DNA of 64,000 nucleotides from Vulcanococcus sp. Clear-D1 (GCF_014654725.1 NZ_JACVZV010000015.1:186001-250000); one strand, 5' to 3'; positions 7,832 through 16,371 are shown, counted from the first letter of the stretch. A program made the numbers and translations. Notes: a model not told the origin generated them from the letters alone.

Positions 7832-9346
7832 ATGCGCAACCTGTTCCGTTCAGCCTTGGCCCTGGCGGCTCTGGTGATCTCCACGGCGCCGGTGCGGGCG
7901 CTGGAAGAGGTGGTGGTGGAGCTGCCGCTGGTGGAGAACACGCTCACGGTGAAGCTGAGCGAGTTGAAGGATCCCGCAGCTCTGATGCAGGGCAGCAGCG
8001 ATTTGGCGGAACTGGATCGTGCCAGTGATGGCGAGCTGGGCCGCAAATTGCTCAAGTTGCTCAACCACCCAGTTCCGGTGAGTTTTCGCCAGTTGGCGGA
8101 GAGTTCCGTTGGCTCACCGCTGCTGGAGCAAACCCTGTTGCTGGTGTCGTCCTTCGGCACGGTGGAAGGCCGCAGCCCCGACCTCACTGGCGAGACGCTC
8201 AAGCAAGCCCTGGAGAAGGCCACGGCGGCATCAGCGGATGGTCAGCCCACGCTTCTTCAATTGATGGAAGCGATTCCCGGTGAACGGGTGCGGCTCAACA
8301 TGTCGCAAGCGCAGGTCGTTCTGGCGCGGATGCTGCGCCATCGCCGCCGTGCGGATCAGTTGATGGCTGCGGCGGTTCCCGCACCGGTGGCTACGCCCGC
8401 TGCACCCCGCTCCGCCGTTGCCGTGAGCCGCACAACCCTGGCGGTGTCGCATCGACCTGATCCGCTGGACTTGGTGGTGATGCAACCCAGCAGCGGCTCC
8501 CCGCGCGGCCTGGTTGTGATTTCCCATGGCCTCTGGGATAGCCCCACCAACTTCGAGGGCTGGGGGCAACGCTTGGCCGAGCAGGGCTATGCGGTGGTGC
8601 TGCCCCGCCATCCAGGCAGCGACAAGCATCAACAGCACGAGGTGCTCTCCGGCCAGGCACCACCGCCTTCACCGGCAGAGCTCGCGCTGCGGGCCAAGGA
8701 TGTGACTGCGATCAACGATGGGGTGGCTCAGGGCCGCCTGCCGGCGTTGGCTGGGGTGAACGCCGATCGGGTGGTGGTGATCGGCCATTCCTGGGGTGCC
8801 ACCACGGCGCTTCAACTGGCGGGTGTGAAACCGGAGGATCGCGCCCTGAAGGCACGCTGCGACAACCTTTCCGATCCCGATCGCAATCTCAGCTGGACGC
8901 TGCAATGCAGTTGGATCTCCGCGGTGGATCAAGCCGCAGTGGATGATCCGCGTGTGATCGCCGTTGCGGCGGTGAGCCCTCCGGTGTCGTTGCTGTTTCC
9001 CAAGGGATCTGCCAAGCAAATCACCGCTCGCGTGCTGCTGGTGAGCGGCACCCACGATTGGGTGGTTCCCCCGGATCCGGAAGCGGTGGAGCCCTTCACA
9101 ACCTCCAACCCCCAGGGCAACCAGCTGGTGCTTGTGCAAGGGGGAGATCACTTCAACTTGCGGCCTGGTCAATCCAGCGGCGGTGGGCCCGTGGCACCGC
9201 TGCTGCTGGAGTGGACCAATCGCGCCTTTGCAGCCGGCACTGCGGTGAAGCCCAGTCCCGGCGCCGCACCGTTGTTGCCGCAGGGCTCCTGGGGGAGCGA
9301 CGGCAAGGCGATGGCGGATGTCACCAACCGCTTGGAAGTTCAATAA
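7832..9346 (+). CDS. Secreted alpha/beta hydrolase with N-terminal DUF1400-like domain
   Basis: A 504-aa protein with a signal peptide ending near an Ala-rich VRALEE site, an N-terminal region of about 180 residues resembling the DUF1400 module of cyanobacterial exported hydrolases, and a C-terminal alpha/beta hydrolase. The nucleophile elbow is GHSWG (Ser320); the acid is probably the Asp in SGTHDW and the base the His in GGDHFN. It likely acts in the periplasm on esters or lipids, substrate unknown. ATG 7832 is chosen over an upstream TTG because it places the signal peptide at the N terminus. Confidence 0.85.
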   Translation: MRNLFRSALALAALVISTAPVRALEEVVVELPLVENTLTVKLSELKDPAALMQGSSDLAELDRASDGELGRKLLKLLNHPVPVSFRQLAESSVGSPLLEQTLLLVSSFGTVEGRSPDLTGETLKQALEKATAASADGQPTLLQLMEAIPGERVRLNMSQAQVVLARMLRHRRRADQLMAAAVPAPVATPAAPRSAVAVSRTTLAVSHRPDPLDLVVMQPSSGSPRGLVVISHGLWDSPTNFEGWGQRLAEQGYAVVLPRHPGSDKHQQHEVLSGQAPPPSPAELALRAKDVTAINDGVAQGRLPALAGVNADRVVVIGHSWGATTALQLAGVKPEDRALKARCDNLSDPDRNLSWTLQCSWISAVDQAAVDDPRVIAVAAVSPPVSLLFPKGSAKQITARVLLVSGTHDWVVPPDPEAVEPFTTSNPQGNQLVLVQGGDHFNLRPGQSSGGGPVAPLLLEWTNRAFAAGTAVKPSPGAAPLLPQGSWGSDGKAMADVTNRLEVQ

Positions 9347-9390
9347 GCTCACGCGCGCTGAATCTTTAGGTAGTGGTGCTCATGGCTGCT

Positions 9391-9453
9391 CTTCGCTTGG
9401 CCCGCTTTGCTGGCGCCGAAGCCTCCTCACACAGCCCGCATGGGCTGTTTTTT
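9391..9453 (+). ncRNA. yfr1: Yfr1-like small RNA
   Basis: Three parts stand in the order known for cyanobacterial Yfr1: a 5' hairpin (CTTCG at 9391-9395 pairing with CGAAG at 9417-9421, with an inner GCC/GGC stem), a single-stranded CTCCTCACAC at 9423-9432, and a 3' intrinsic terminator. The published Yfr1 core is ACUCCUCACAC; here the first base is C and the next ten match exactly. Yfr1 is a trans-acting RNA that binds target mRNAs, including porin mRNAs in Prochlorococcus. No clear promoter is visible, and the exact 5' end is a guess. Confidence 0.5.
9432..9453 (+). terminator. Intrinsic terminator
   Basis: A 6-bp GC-rich stem (cagccc 9432-9437 with gggctg 9442-9447), extended by an A-T pair, has a 4-base loop and is followed by six T residues (9448-9453). 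It would end transcripts coming from the hydrolase gene or the Yfr1-like RNA. Confidence 0.85.
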
Positions 9454-9514
9454 ATGGCAGCTGGAGCCGCAGCAGTGGCGTTCTGATTAGCGTCTGACCT
9501 GCTCCTTCGGCTGC

Positions 9515-10315
9515 GTGCGTCCTTACTTCCTGCTCGAACCTGGAGATGGGCTGCTGCTCTGCGGTCCCGATGGCTCGATCAGTCATCTGGACCGCACCGC
9601 CGCGATTCGGCTCGGCATCAAGGCGGAGAGTTGGTGCGGCCAGAGCCTGAAGCAGGTCTGGCCTGCGTTGGCCGACCTGATCATTCAGGAACGGGACCGG
9701 CTGCGGGCGGGCCCCCGCGACCACGTGGTGGCGCTGGCCCAACCCACCCAGATTGAGTTGGCCACACGCATTCGCCTCTTCCGCACGGATTGCGGCTTCG
9801 GTGCCGGCATCCTGCGGCGCCGCACCCAGCGTTTGCATGACGTCGAACCCGATGCGCCGGAAGACACCTATCGCCTCTTGCTGGAGGCGGTTCTCGATAC
9901 GGCCCAGGACGCGGTGTTGGTGACCCTGGCCGAACCGTTGGATTCTCCCGGGCCGCTGATTGTGTTTGCCAATCAATCGCTCCTCGATCAAACCGGCTAT
10001 GGCCTGCATGAAGTGCTGGGGCGTAGTCCAAGGCTGTTTCAAGGGCCAGACACCTGCCGCGACAGCACAGCCCGGTTACGGCGCGCCATGGATCAGTGGC
10101 AGCCATCCCGGATGCAGGTGCTCAACTACCGGCGCGACGGTTCCACCTGCTGGATCGACCTGAAGGTGGCTCCCCTGGCCGACCCCACGGGTTGGCACAC
10201 CCATTGGGTGTCCGTGCAGCGCGACGTGACCGATCGCGTTGCCCATGAACAGCGTCTGGCTCAGGAGGCTCTCGCCTTGGCTGAACGGCTGCATGCCGGC
10301 GTTCCGATCGCCTGA
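9515..10315 (+). CDS. LOV-like PAS domain protein lacking the photoactive Cys
   Basis: A 266-aa protein from GTG 9515. Residues 1-110 may be a degenerate PAS-like module. Residues about 125-240 form a PAS domain with strong LOV character: an NQSLLDQTGY helix, GRSPRLFQG at 169-177, LNYRRDGS and a closing QRDVTDR. In flavin-binding LOV domains the motif is GRNCRFLQ; here the cysteine position is Pro172, so the usual photocycle adduct cannot form. No kinase, GGDEF or helix-turn-helix output domain follows, only a short helix. It may sense redox state or act as a partner protein. It lies 60 bases downstream of the terminator. Confidence 0.75.
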   Translation: MRPYFLLEPGDGLLLCGPDGSISHLDRTAAIRLGIKAESWCGQSLKQVWPALADLIIQERDRLRAGPRDHVVALAQPTQIELATRIRLFRTDCGFGAGILRRRTQRLHDVEPDAPEDTYRLLLEAVLDTAQDAVLVTLAEPLDSPGPLIVFANQSLLDQTGYGLHEVLGRSPRLFQGPDTCRDSTARLRRAMDQWQPSRMQVLNYRRDGSTCWIDLKVAPLADPTGWHTHWVSVQRDVTDRVAHEQRLAQEALALAERLHAGVPIA

Positions 10316-10419
10316 TCCCCTAGCGCATTTCGACTGTGTGCCTGAGCACCCCGTGCAGCAATCCAGGCAGCGTGGACCGCTGCTGTTTCGTTTGAGCATG
10401 GGCCTATGACAGCACCCCC

Positions 10420-10593
10420 ATGACTCCTGCACCCGCTGCCCCTTGGCCTGTGGTTGTGACCCTCGAGCCCTGCCACAGCCAAGACGTGTTTCAGCACCCT
10501 GAGCCGGTGATCACCATCCCCTGCCCCAGCCATCCCGCCATGGCCACCCAGTCCGATCGCCTGACCTGGCTGGAGCTCTTGGGCCAACGCTGA
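10420..10593 (+). CDS. Small hypothetical protein, 57 aa
   Basis: ATG 10420 to TGA 10591. The peptide is Pro- and Thr-rich, with two Cys-containing segments (PCHSQD and PCPSHP) and a Trp-Leu helix at the end. Codon use resembles the neighbours. It resembles nothing I can name. Located between the PAS protein and another small gene on the same strand. Confidence 0.45.
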   Translation: MTPAPAAPWPVVVTLEPCHSQDVFQHPEPVITIPCPSHPAMATQSDRLTWLELLGQR

Positions 10594-10672
10594 AGCCAGC
10601 TGCCCAACGGGCACAGGGGTGATTGTGTTCTGACTGGGCTGCGTTGCAGTGCGGGTGCAGCTGCATCCGACC

Positions 10673-10876
10673 ATGCCTGCTCCAACGCCCACGCCCTGCT
10701 GGCTCCACCGCGGTTGCCGCATCCAGCTGATCGGCTATCCGCGCTGCGAGGGCGCTTACCTCATTCAGCACTGCAGCGGCGCCGTGCTTGGTCGTACGGC
10801 CAGCCTGACGGCTGCCCGCCTGCTGATCGATGAACAGATCCCCCTGTTGCGGCAACGGCTGGCGGCCGCAGCCTGA
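10673..10876 (+). CDS. Small hypothetical protein, 67 aa
   Basis: ATG 10673 gives 67 residues; an in-frame GTG at 10649 would add eight. The product has three Cys in the first half (CWLHRGC and YPRC), a possible beta-hairpin, and a C-terminal amphipathic helix rich in Leu and Arg. It ends 12 bases before the CsaB-like gene and may be its operon partner. Function unknown. Confidence 0.55.
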   Translation: MPAPTPTPCWLHRGCRIQLIGYPRCEGAYLIQHCSGAVLGRTASLTAARLLIDEQIPLLRQRLAAAA

Positions 10877-10888
10877 GCCTGAAGGCTG

Positions 10889-11965
10889 GTGTCAAGCTGG
10901 TCCGGTTCCGCGCCGACCCGTGTGACGACATCCGTGCTGCTGTGCGGTTACTACGGCGAGCACAACCTCGGAGACGATGCGCTGCTGAACGCTTTGCTGG
11001 CGCAGCTCCCGCCGTCCGTCACACCGCTGGTGACCGCGTTTGATCAAGAGCAGATCACGCTGCAGCACGGCGTCGCCAGCGTGAATCGCCGCAGCCTTCG
11101 GGCGGTGGTCGATGCCTTGAGCCGTTGCCGTGCCCTGGTGCTGGGCGGCGGCAGCCTGCTCCAAGACTCCACCAGCTTCCGCAGCCTTCTCTATTACGCC
11201 GCCTTGATCACGGCCGCTCGCTTGCAAGGCAAGCCGGTGTTGCTCTGGGCCCAGGGGCTTGGCCCCTTGCGGCGCCGGCGTAGCCGTGCCCTGGTGCGTT
11301 TGTTGTTGCCGCTGGCCACGGCCATCACCTGGCGGGATTCAGCCTCCGCGCACTTGGCGCGGCAGCTGGGTGTGTCGGCACCCCATGGCACTGATGCGGT
11401 CTGGAGCCTGCCGCGGCAGCACTGGTTGGGGCTGGGAGGGCCCATCGTGGTGTGCTGGCGCCCCACCCCGCATCTGCAGGGCCAGGCCTGGAAGCCCTAT
11501 CTCCAAGCCCTGGAGGATCTGGCGGAGCAGACCCAGCGTGATGTGATCTGGCTTCCCTTCCACCGCGATCAGGATCAGTCGCTGCTGGATCAATTGCAGC
11601 AGCAGGGGGTGGTGGGTGCCGCTTTAGCGCGGCGCAGCCGAGTGGTGGAGGCCACCACCCCCAGCGAAGCGATGGCCCTGTTCCGTGGTGCATCGCTGGT
11701 GCTGGCGATGCGGCTGCATGCCCTGATCCTGGCCGCCCTGGCCGGCAGCCCGGTGAGTGCACTGAGCTATGACCCGAAGGTGCAGGCCTGTGCCACCGAG
11801 CTCGGCTGCAGCTGCATCGATCTGGCGGATTCAGCCCCCGCAGCGGCTGCTTTGCTCAGCAGCTGGCTTGAGGCCTTTGAGCACCCACCTGCACTGGCCT
11901 CCCTGCAGGCCATGGCTCAGGCCACAACCGTGCATCGCGATCTGCTCACCACCCTCGAGGCCTGA
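10889..11965 (+). CDS. csaB: Polysaccharide pyruvyl transferase family protein (CsaB-like)
   Basis: The 358-aa protein has the hallmarks of the CsaB/WcaK pyruvyl transferase family: N-terminal GYYGEHNLGDDALL, the VLGGGSLLQD loop, and a C-terminal AMRLHALILA segment followed by a Tyr-Asp-Pro-Lys turn. Family members move pyruvate from phosphoenolpyruvate onto a sugar of a surface polymer as a ketal; in Bacillus this helps anchor S-layer proteins. GTG 10889 is the assumed start; GTG 10919 is possible. Three bases separate its stop from the next ATG, so the oxidoreductase gene is probably in the same transcript. Confidence 0.85.
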   Translation: MSSWSGSAPTRVTTSVLLCGYYGEHNLGDDALLNALLAQLPPSVTPLVTAFDQEQITLQHGVASVNRRSLRAVVDALSRCRALVLGGGSLLQDSTSFRSLLYYAALITAARLQGKPVLLWAQGLGPLRRRRSRALVRLLLPLATAITWRDSASAHLARQLGVSAPHGTDAVWSLPRQHWLGLGGPIVVCWRPTPHLQGQAWKPYLQALEDLAEQTQRDVIWLPFHRDQDQSLLDQLQQQGVVGAALARRSRVVEATTPSEAMALFRGASLVLAMRLHALILAALAGSPVSALSYDPKVQACATELGCSCIDLADSAPAAAALLSSWLEAFEHPPALASLQAMAQATTVHRDLLTTLEA

Positions 11966-11968
11966 AGG

Positions 11969-12994
11969 ATGAAGGCGATTGGCTACAGCAGTGAGCGGAT
12001 CAGCACTGATGTCGACTGTTTGCTCGACATCACCCTGCCAGATCCCTCCCCGCTGGAGCACGACCTGCTGGTGGCCGTGGAGGCTGTGAGCGTGAATCCA
12101 GTGGATACCAAGGTGCGTCGCCGCGAGCAGCCCGCTGCCGGTGCCTGGCGGGTGCTGGGCTGGGATGCCGTTGGCACGGTGGTGTCTTGCGGCTCGGCGG
12201 TTCAGGGCTTTTCGCCTGGAGATCGGGTTTGGTACGCCGGGGCGCTGCAGCGTCCTGGCTGCAACAGCAGCCTGCACTGCGTCGATCACCGATTGGCCGC
12301 GCGTGCTCCTCAGAGCCTCGGCGCAGCGGATGCCGCTGCCCTGCCGCTCACGGCGATTACCGCCTGGGAGCTTGTGTTCGATCGCCTGAAGTTGCCCCGC
12401 CAGGGGCAGAGCGGTGAGCACCAAAGCCTGCTGGTGGTTGGGGCTGCAGGCGGTGTTGGCTCGATCCTGGTGCAGTTGGTGCGTCAACTGACAGACCTTG
12501 TGCTGGTGGCCACCGCCTCCAGGCCCGAGAGCCAGGCCTGGCTGCAACAGCTGGGTGTGGACTATGTGGTGGATCACCACGCTCCGCTGGCGGATCAACT
12601 GGCGAGGCTTGCTTTGCCGCCGCTGCGCTCGGTGATCAGCCTCACCCACACCGGCGATCACTTCCACCAGCTGGTGGATCTGCTCGAGCCCCAGGGAGCA
12701 TTGGCCTTGATCGATGATCCGCCGCCTCAGGCGATTGATGTGCTGGCCATGAAGCGCAAAAGTTTGTCGCTCCATTGGGAGTTGATGTTCACCCGCTCGC
12801 TGTTCCACACGCCGGACATGGCACGCCAGGGCGAGCTGTTGGCGGAGCTGGCAGCTCTGGTGGATCGCGGCTTGATTCGCAGTACCGCGACTCAATCGCT
12901 GGGTCCGATCGATGCTGCTCATCTCCGCTCTGCCCATCGCCAGCTGGAGGGTGGCCGCACAGTCGGCAAGTTGGTGTTGAGCGGCTGGGGTTGA
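11969..12994 (+). CDS. Zinc-type alcohol dehydrogenase-like MDR protein
   Basis: A 341-aa medium-chain dehydrogenase/reductase. The N-terminal GroES-like part has the SVNPVDTKVR segment; the Rossmann part carries AAGGVGS (about 155-161). It resembles the zinc-binding alcohol dehydrogenase-like subfamily that starts MKAIGY and ends with a GKLVL-type motif. The Cys and His ligands of classical zinc ADHs are not obvious, so a quinone-oxidoreductase-like or enoyl-reductase-like reaction using NADPH is more likely than alcohol oxidation. It lies between csaB and a desaturase gene. A 16-bp tandem duplication spans its stop codon. Confidence 0.85.
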   Translation: MKAIGYSSERISTDVDCLLDITLPDPSPLEHDLLVAVEAVSVNPVDTKVRRREQPAAGAWRVLGWDAVGTVVSCGSAVQGFSPGDRVWYAGALQRPGCNSSLHCVDHRLAARAPQSLGAADAAALPLTAITAWELVFDRLKLPRQGQSGEHQSLLVVGAAGGVGSILVQLVRQLTDLVLVATASRPESQAWLQQLGVDYVVDHHAPLADQLARLALPPLRSVISLTHTGDHFHQLVDLLEPQGALALIDDPPPQAIDVLAMKRKSLSLHWELMFTRSLFHTPDMARQGELLAELAALVDRGLIRSTATQSLGPIDAAHLRSAHRQLEGGRTVGKLVLSGWG

Positions 12995-13020
12995 GGGTCG
13001 CACCGGTTGAGGGCCGCACC
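12989..13020. repeat. 16-bp tandem duplication over a stop codon
   Basis: Two adjacent copies of ggttgaggGTCGCACC, at 12989-13004 and 13005-13020, differ by one base (T versus C at the ninth position). The first copy holds the TGA stop of the MDR gene (12992-12994). It looks like a recent slippage event in the gap before the desaturase gene. Confidence 0.85.
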
Positions 13021-13085
13021 ACGCAGCGCCTAAACCGTTGCATTCCCTACCGAAGCCTGGCTGCTCCCGCTGATGAACTGGCGGG

Positions 13086-13997
13086 ATGAGCAGTTCCCAC
13101 CTGATTTCCCGCGAACGCCTGGCGCAGCTGAATCAACTGCAGGACCGGCCCGCCTGGCTCCAGCTCAGCGGCCATTTGATGGTGATTGGCGTTGCTGGGG
13201 TGCTCTGGCGTCAGCCGGAGTTGCCCTGGCTGCTGCGGCTGGTCTGCCTGGTGCTCAGTGGGGTCGCCCTGGCCACCTGCTTCTCCGGCTTGCACGAGTG
13301 CTGCCACCGCACGGCCTTCCGCTCCAAGGCCACCAACGACCGTGTGGCTTGGTTGATGGGGCTGCTGAGTTTCTACAACGCCACGTTTTATCGCCGCTAT
13401 CACCAATGGCATCACCGCTTTACGCACCAGCCCGGCCTGGATCCGGAGCTTGACGATCCCGTTCCCACCACGCTGATGAGCTATGCCCTCGAAATCAGCG
13501 GCATCAACTGGTGGATCGGCAAGGTTCGCGGCTATCAGCGGCTGCTGTTCGGTGATCTCTCCCAACTTCCCTATCTCAGCCCTGAGCTGATTCCTCAGGT
13601 GCGCCGCTCAGTGCGGCTGCAGTTTGCGGTGTATGCGATCGCGTTGGCTGCATCGCTCTGGCAGGCCAATGGTTTTTTGTTCTGGTCGTGGCTACTGCCA
13701 CTGGCCTTGGGCCAGCCCTTTCTGCGGGTGTTTCTGCTGGCGGAGCACAGCGGCTGCAGTTTCAGCGCTGATGGCCTCGCCAACACCCGCACCACCCTCA
13801 CCGTGGCTCCTGTGCGTTGGCTGATGTGGAACATGCCGTTCCACGCGGAGCATCACCTCTACCCCTCGTTGCCGTTCCATGCCCTGGCGCTGGCGCATCT
13901 AGAGCTCGCGCCTCAGCTTCGGCACCTCGACCGCGGCTACCTCGCGGTGCATCGCCAACTGCTCCAGCGGTTGCCCAGCCTCGCCCCGACGGCATGA
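13086..13997 (+). CDS. Fatty acid desaturase superfamily protein
   Basis: The 303-aa membrane protein has all three His boxes of membrane di-iron desaturases and hydroxylases: HECCH (70-74), HQWHH (106-110) and HAEHH (253-257), with four hydrophobic segments placed as expected. The enzyme would use O2 and reduced ferredoxin to introduce a double bond or a hydroxyl group. Whether the substrate is an acyl lipid, a carotenoid or a small molecule cannot be read from the sequence. It is shorter than typical acyl-lipid desaturases. Its stop overlaps the start of the MetX-like gene (ATGA), which argues for a shared pathway. Confidence 0.85.
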   Translation: MSSSHLISRERLAQLNQLQDRPAWLQLSGHLMVIGVAGVLWRQPELPWLLRLVCLVLSGVALATCFSGLHECCHRTAFRSKATNDRVAWLMGLLSFYNATFYRRYHQWHHRFTHQPGLDPELDDPVPTTLMSYALEISGINWWIGKVRGYQRLLFGDLSQLPYLSPELIPQVRRSVRLQFAVYAIALAASLWQANGFLFWSWLLPLALGQPFLRVFLLAEHSGCSFSADGLANTRTTLTVAPVRWLMWNMPFHAEHHLYPSLPFHALALAHLELAPQLRHLDRGYLAVHRQLLQRLPSLAPTA

Positions 13998-14974
13998 GCC
14001 GGCATCGACCTCGGCACTTTGCCCTCGGTTCTGCGCCCCTGCACTGCGGCCACCGCATTGAGGACGCCCGCATTGGCTACGTGCAGATCGGCGAGCTCAA
14101 CCGGGATCGCTCCAATCTGGTGCTCATCCCCACCTCCTACGGCGCCAGGCCTGTGGATCTGTCCTGGCTGGCGGGGCCGGTGCTCGATCCATCGCGATGG
14201 TGCATCGTGATCGCCGGCATGTTCGGCAATGGTGATTCCACCAGCCCCAGCCATGGCGGCATGGGTCTGGCGGAGCAGGGTTGGCTCGTGCACCACCGCG
14301 ACAACGTCGCAGCCCAGCGGCGATTTCTGGCCGAGTGTTTCGGCGTGGAGACCCTGCCACTGATCTTTGGCTGGTCGATGGGCGCGCAGCAGGCCTATCA
14401 ATGGGCTGTCGATTATCCCGATCAGGTCCAACGGCTGTGTTGCGTGTGCGGCACCAGCCGCACCTCACCGCATAACCGTCTGTTCTGCCTGAGCCTGCGT
14501 CAGGCCCTCACGGCCGATGCCAGCTGGACAGGATCTGGATTCGATGGGGTCCCGGATCAGGGGCTGCGCACCTATGCGCTGATCTATGCAAGCTGGGCTG
14601 CCTCACAGCCGTTTTTCCAAACCCTCGATCAGCCGGTGGAGGAGCACGTGGAGCAACACTGGCTGCCCAACTACCGCCGCCATGACCCACGCGATCTGAT
14701 CGCCATGCTCGATACGTGGCTGGCTCACGATGTGGCGCCCGGTGGGGATCTCGCTGCGGCACTGGCTGAGATTCAGGCGCGCACCGCCGTGGTGGCTTGC
14801 AACCGTGACCTCTACTTCACGGTTGACGACATGGCCGCCGACGCCGCTGCGATTCCTGGTGCGCACTTCCATGTGATCGATTCAGTGCTCGGCCATCGCG
14901 CTGGTAATCCCCACAGCAGCCCTGCCGAGCAGCAGCACCTGCGCCGAATCGTGGATCAGCTGCTCGACAGCTGA
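13994..14974 (+). CDS. MetX-like alpha/beta hydrolase / acyltransferase
   Basis: A 326-aa protein of the homoserine O-acetyltransferase (MetX) fold. The nucleophile elbow is GWSMG (Ser128); the acid is probably the Asp in CNRDLYF, and the base the His in VLGHRAG. The SHGGMG loop also fits the family. True MetX enzymes are usually longer and carry homoserine-binding residues that I cannot confirm here, so it may transfer another acyl group or hydrolyse an ester. The start ATG 13994 overlaps the desaturase stop; the frame extends far upstream, but that region is the desaturase. The ligase gene follows after 13 bases. Confidence 0.8.
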   Translation: MSRHRPRHFALGSAPLHCGHRIEDARIGYVQIGELNRDRSNLVLIPTSYGARPVDLSWLAGPVLDPSRWCIVIAGMFGNGDSTSPSHGGMGLAEQGWLVHHRDNVAAQRRFLAECFGVETLPLIFGWSMGAQQAYQWAVDYPDQVQRLCCVCGTSRTSPHNRLFCLSLRQALTADASWTGSGFDGVPDQGLRTYALIYASWAASQPFFQTLDQPVEEHVEQHWLPNYRRHDPRDLIAMLDTWLAHDVAPGGDLAAALAEIQARTAVVACNRDLYFTVDDMAADAAAIPGAHFHVIDSVLGHRAGNPHSSPAEQQHLRRIVDQLLDS

Positions 14975-14987
14975 CCGCCAGACCTCC

Positions 14988-16289
14988 ATGACCGATCTGA
15001 TCAGCCTTGCCCTCGAGAGTGGCGTTCGCTTTCTGCTGTTCTCCTTCACCGATCTGTTCGGGATTCAGCGGGCCAAGTTGGTTCCGTGTTCCGCTGTTGC
15101 CGGGATGAGCCGCGACGGGGCTGGTTTTGCCGGCTTTGCCGCCTGGTTGGATCTCAGCTCGGCCGATGGCGATGTGATGGCGATCCCGGATCCGCGCAGC
15201 TTCACACCCCTGCCCTGGCAAAGCGATGTGGCCTGGGTGGCCACCGAGCTGACGCTCAACAGTGAGCCAATGGATCAGTGTCCGCGGCGGGTGTTGCAGC
15301 GCCAGATCCAACGGGCCGCAGCGCTCGGCTACGAACTGCGCAGTGGCGTGGAGGCTGAATTTTTCCTGTTGGATCCCAGCGGCGATGCGCTGGCTGATGG
15401 GGCTGATTCCCAGGAGAAACCCTGCTACGACCAGCTGGCGTTGATGCGCCGCTATCCGCTGGTGTCAGCTCTGCTGGATGGCATGGAGCAGTTGGGGTGG
15501 GGGCCTTATCAGGCCGACCACGAAGATGCCAACGGCCAGTTCGAACTCAACTGGACCTATGCCGATGCGCTCACCACCGCTGATCGCCATGCCTTTTTCA
15601 AGGTGATGGTGAAGTCGCTGGCGGAGCGGGAGGGGCTGCGGGCTTCCTTCATGCCCAAGCCGTTCCAGCAGCTCACCGGCAATGGCTGTCACACGCACAT
15701 CTCGCTCTGGGACCAGGCTGGCCGCAACGCTTTTCACGATCCAGCCGGGGAGCTGGGGCTCTCCGATCTCGCCTATCAGTTCCTCGCTGGTCTGCTGCAC
15801 CATGCACCGGCGCTGGCCTGTCTCACCAACCCAACGGTGAACAGCTACCGGCGGCTTGCGGCGCCTCCCACCGCCTCCGGTTCCACTTGGAGCCCCGGCG
15901 GCATCAGCTACTGCGGCAACAACCGCACCCATATGGTGCGCATTCCCGATGATCAGCGGCTGGAATTGCGGTTGCCGGATGGCGCTGCCCACCCCTACCT
16001 GTTGCAGGCCGCCGTTCTGGCGGCGGGGCTCGATGGGATTGAGCACCAGCTGGATCCTGGCCCCCGCCATGACAACGACAATTACGCCGATCCCCTGCCG
16101 GACGGCACCTTTGGACGATTGCCGCGTGATCTTGGGGAAGCGCTCGATGCCTTCGCAGCCGATCAAAGGTTGCGGAGCGGCCTCGGGGAGGGGTTCTGCG
16201 GGGCTTATGAACAACTGCGCCGGCGCCAGTGGAGCCGGTTCCGCTCACAGCTCACCGATTGGGAGCGCCAGGTGGGGCTGGATGGCTGA
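14988..16289 (+). CDS. Type III glutamine synthetase-like ligase (GlnT family)
   Basis: A 433-aa protein with the glutamine synthetase fold. Metal and substrate motifs are present: EAEFFLL, DHEDANGQFELNW, GNGCHTHISL, NSYRRLAAP and the NRTHMVRIP loop, with LRLPDGAAHPY near the end. It matches the GlnT/type III group, where members make glutamine, gamma-glutamylmethylamide or other gamma-glutamyl amides using ATP. The usual NP in the last motif is HP, and the sequence is shorter than assimilatory GlnA. Placed after a desaturase and a MetX-like enzyme, it could join glutamate to an amine in a small-molecule pathway rather than assimilate ammonium. Confidence 0.85.
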   Translation: MTDLISLALESGVRFLLFSFTDLFGIQRAKLVPCSAVAGMSRDGAGFAGFAAWLDLSSADGDVMAIPDPRSFTPLPWQSDVAWVATELTLNSEPMDQCPRRVLQRQIQRAAALGYELRSGVEAEFFLLDPSGDALADGADSQEKPCYDQLALMRRYPLVSALLDGMEQLGWGPYQADHEDANGQFELNWTYADALTTADRHAFFKVMVKSLAEREGLRASFMPKPFQQLTGNGCHTHISLWDQAGRNAFHDPAGELGLSDLAYQFLAGLLHHAPALACLTNPTVNSYRRLAAPPTASGSTWSPGGISYCGNNRTHMVRIPDDQRLELRLPDGAAHPYLLQAAVLAAGLDGIEHQLDPGPRHDNDNYADPLPDGTFGRLPRDLGEALDAFAADQRLRSGLGEGFCGAYEQLRRRQWSRFRSQLTDWERQVGLDG

Positions 16290-16371
16290 ACGGTCAGCGC
16301 CGGTATTTCTACCGATGGTGCACGCCTGATCGCCACGCGACGCTCTGGCCGTTGGTTGCTCGGCGTGCAGC

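Noticed and set aside
9382-9486. 34-codon ATG ORF through the terminator
   Set aside because: It reads across the intrinsic terminator and Yfr1-like RNA; no Shine-Dalgarno and chance-like composition.
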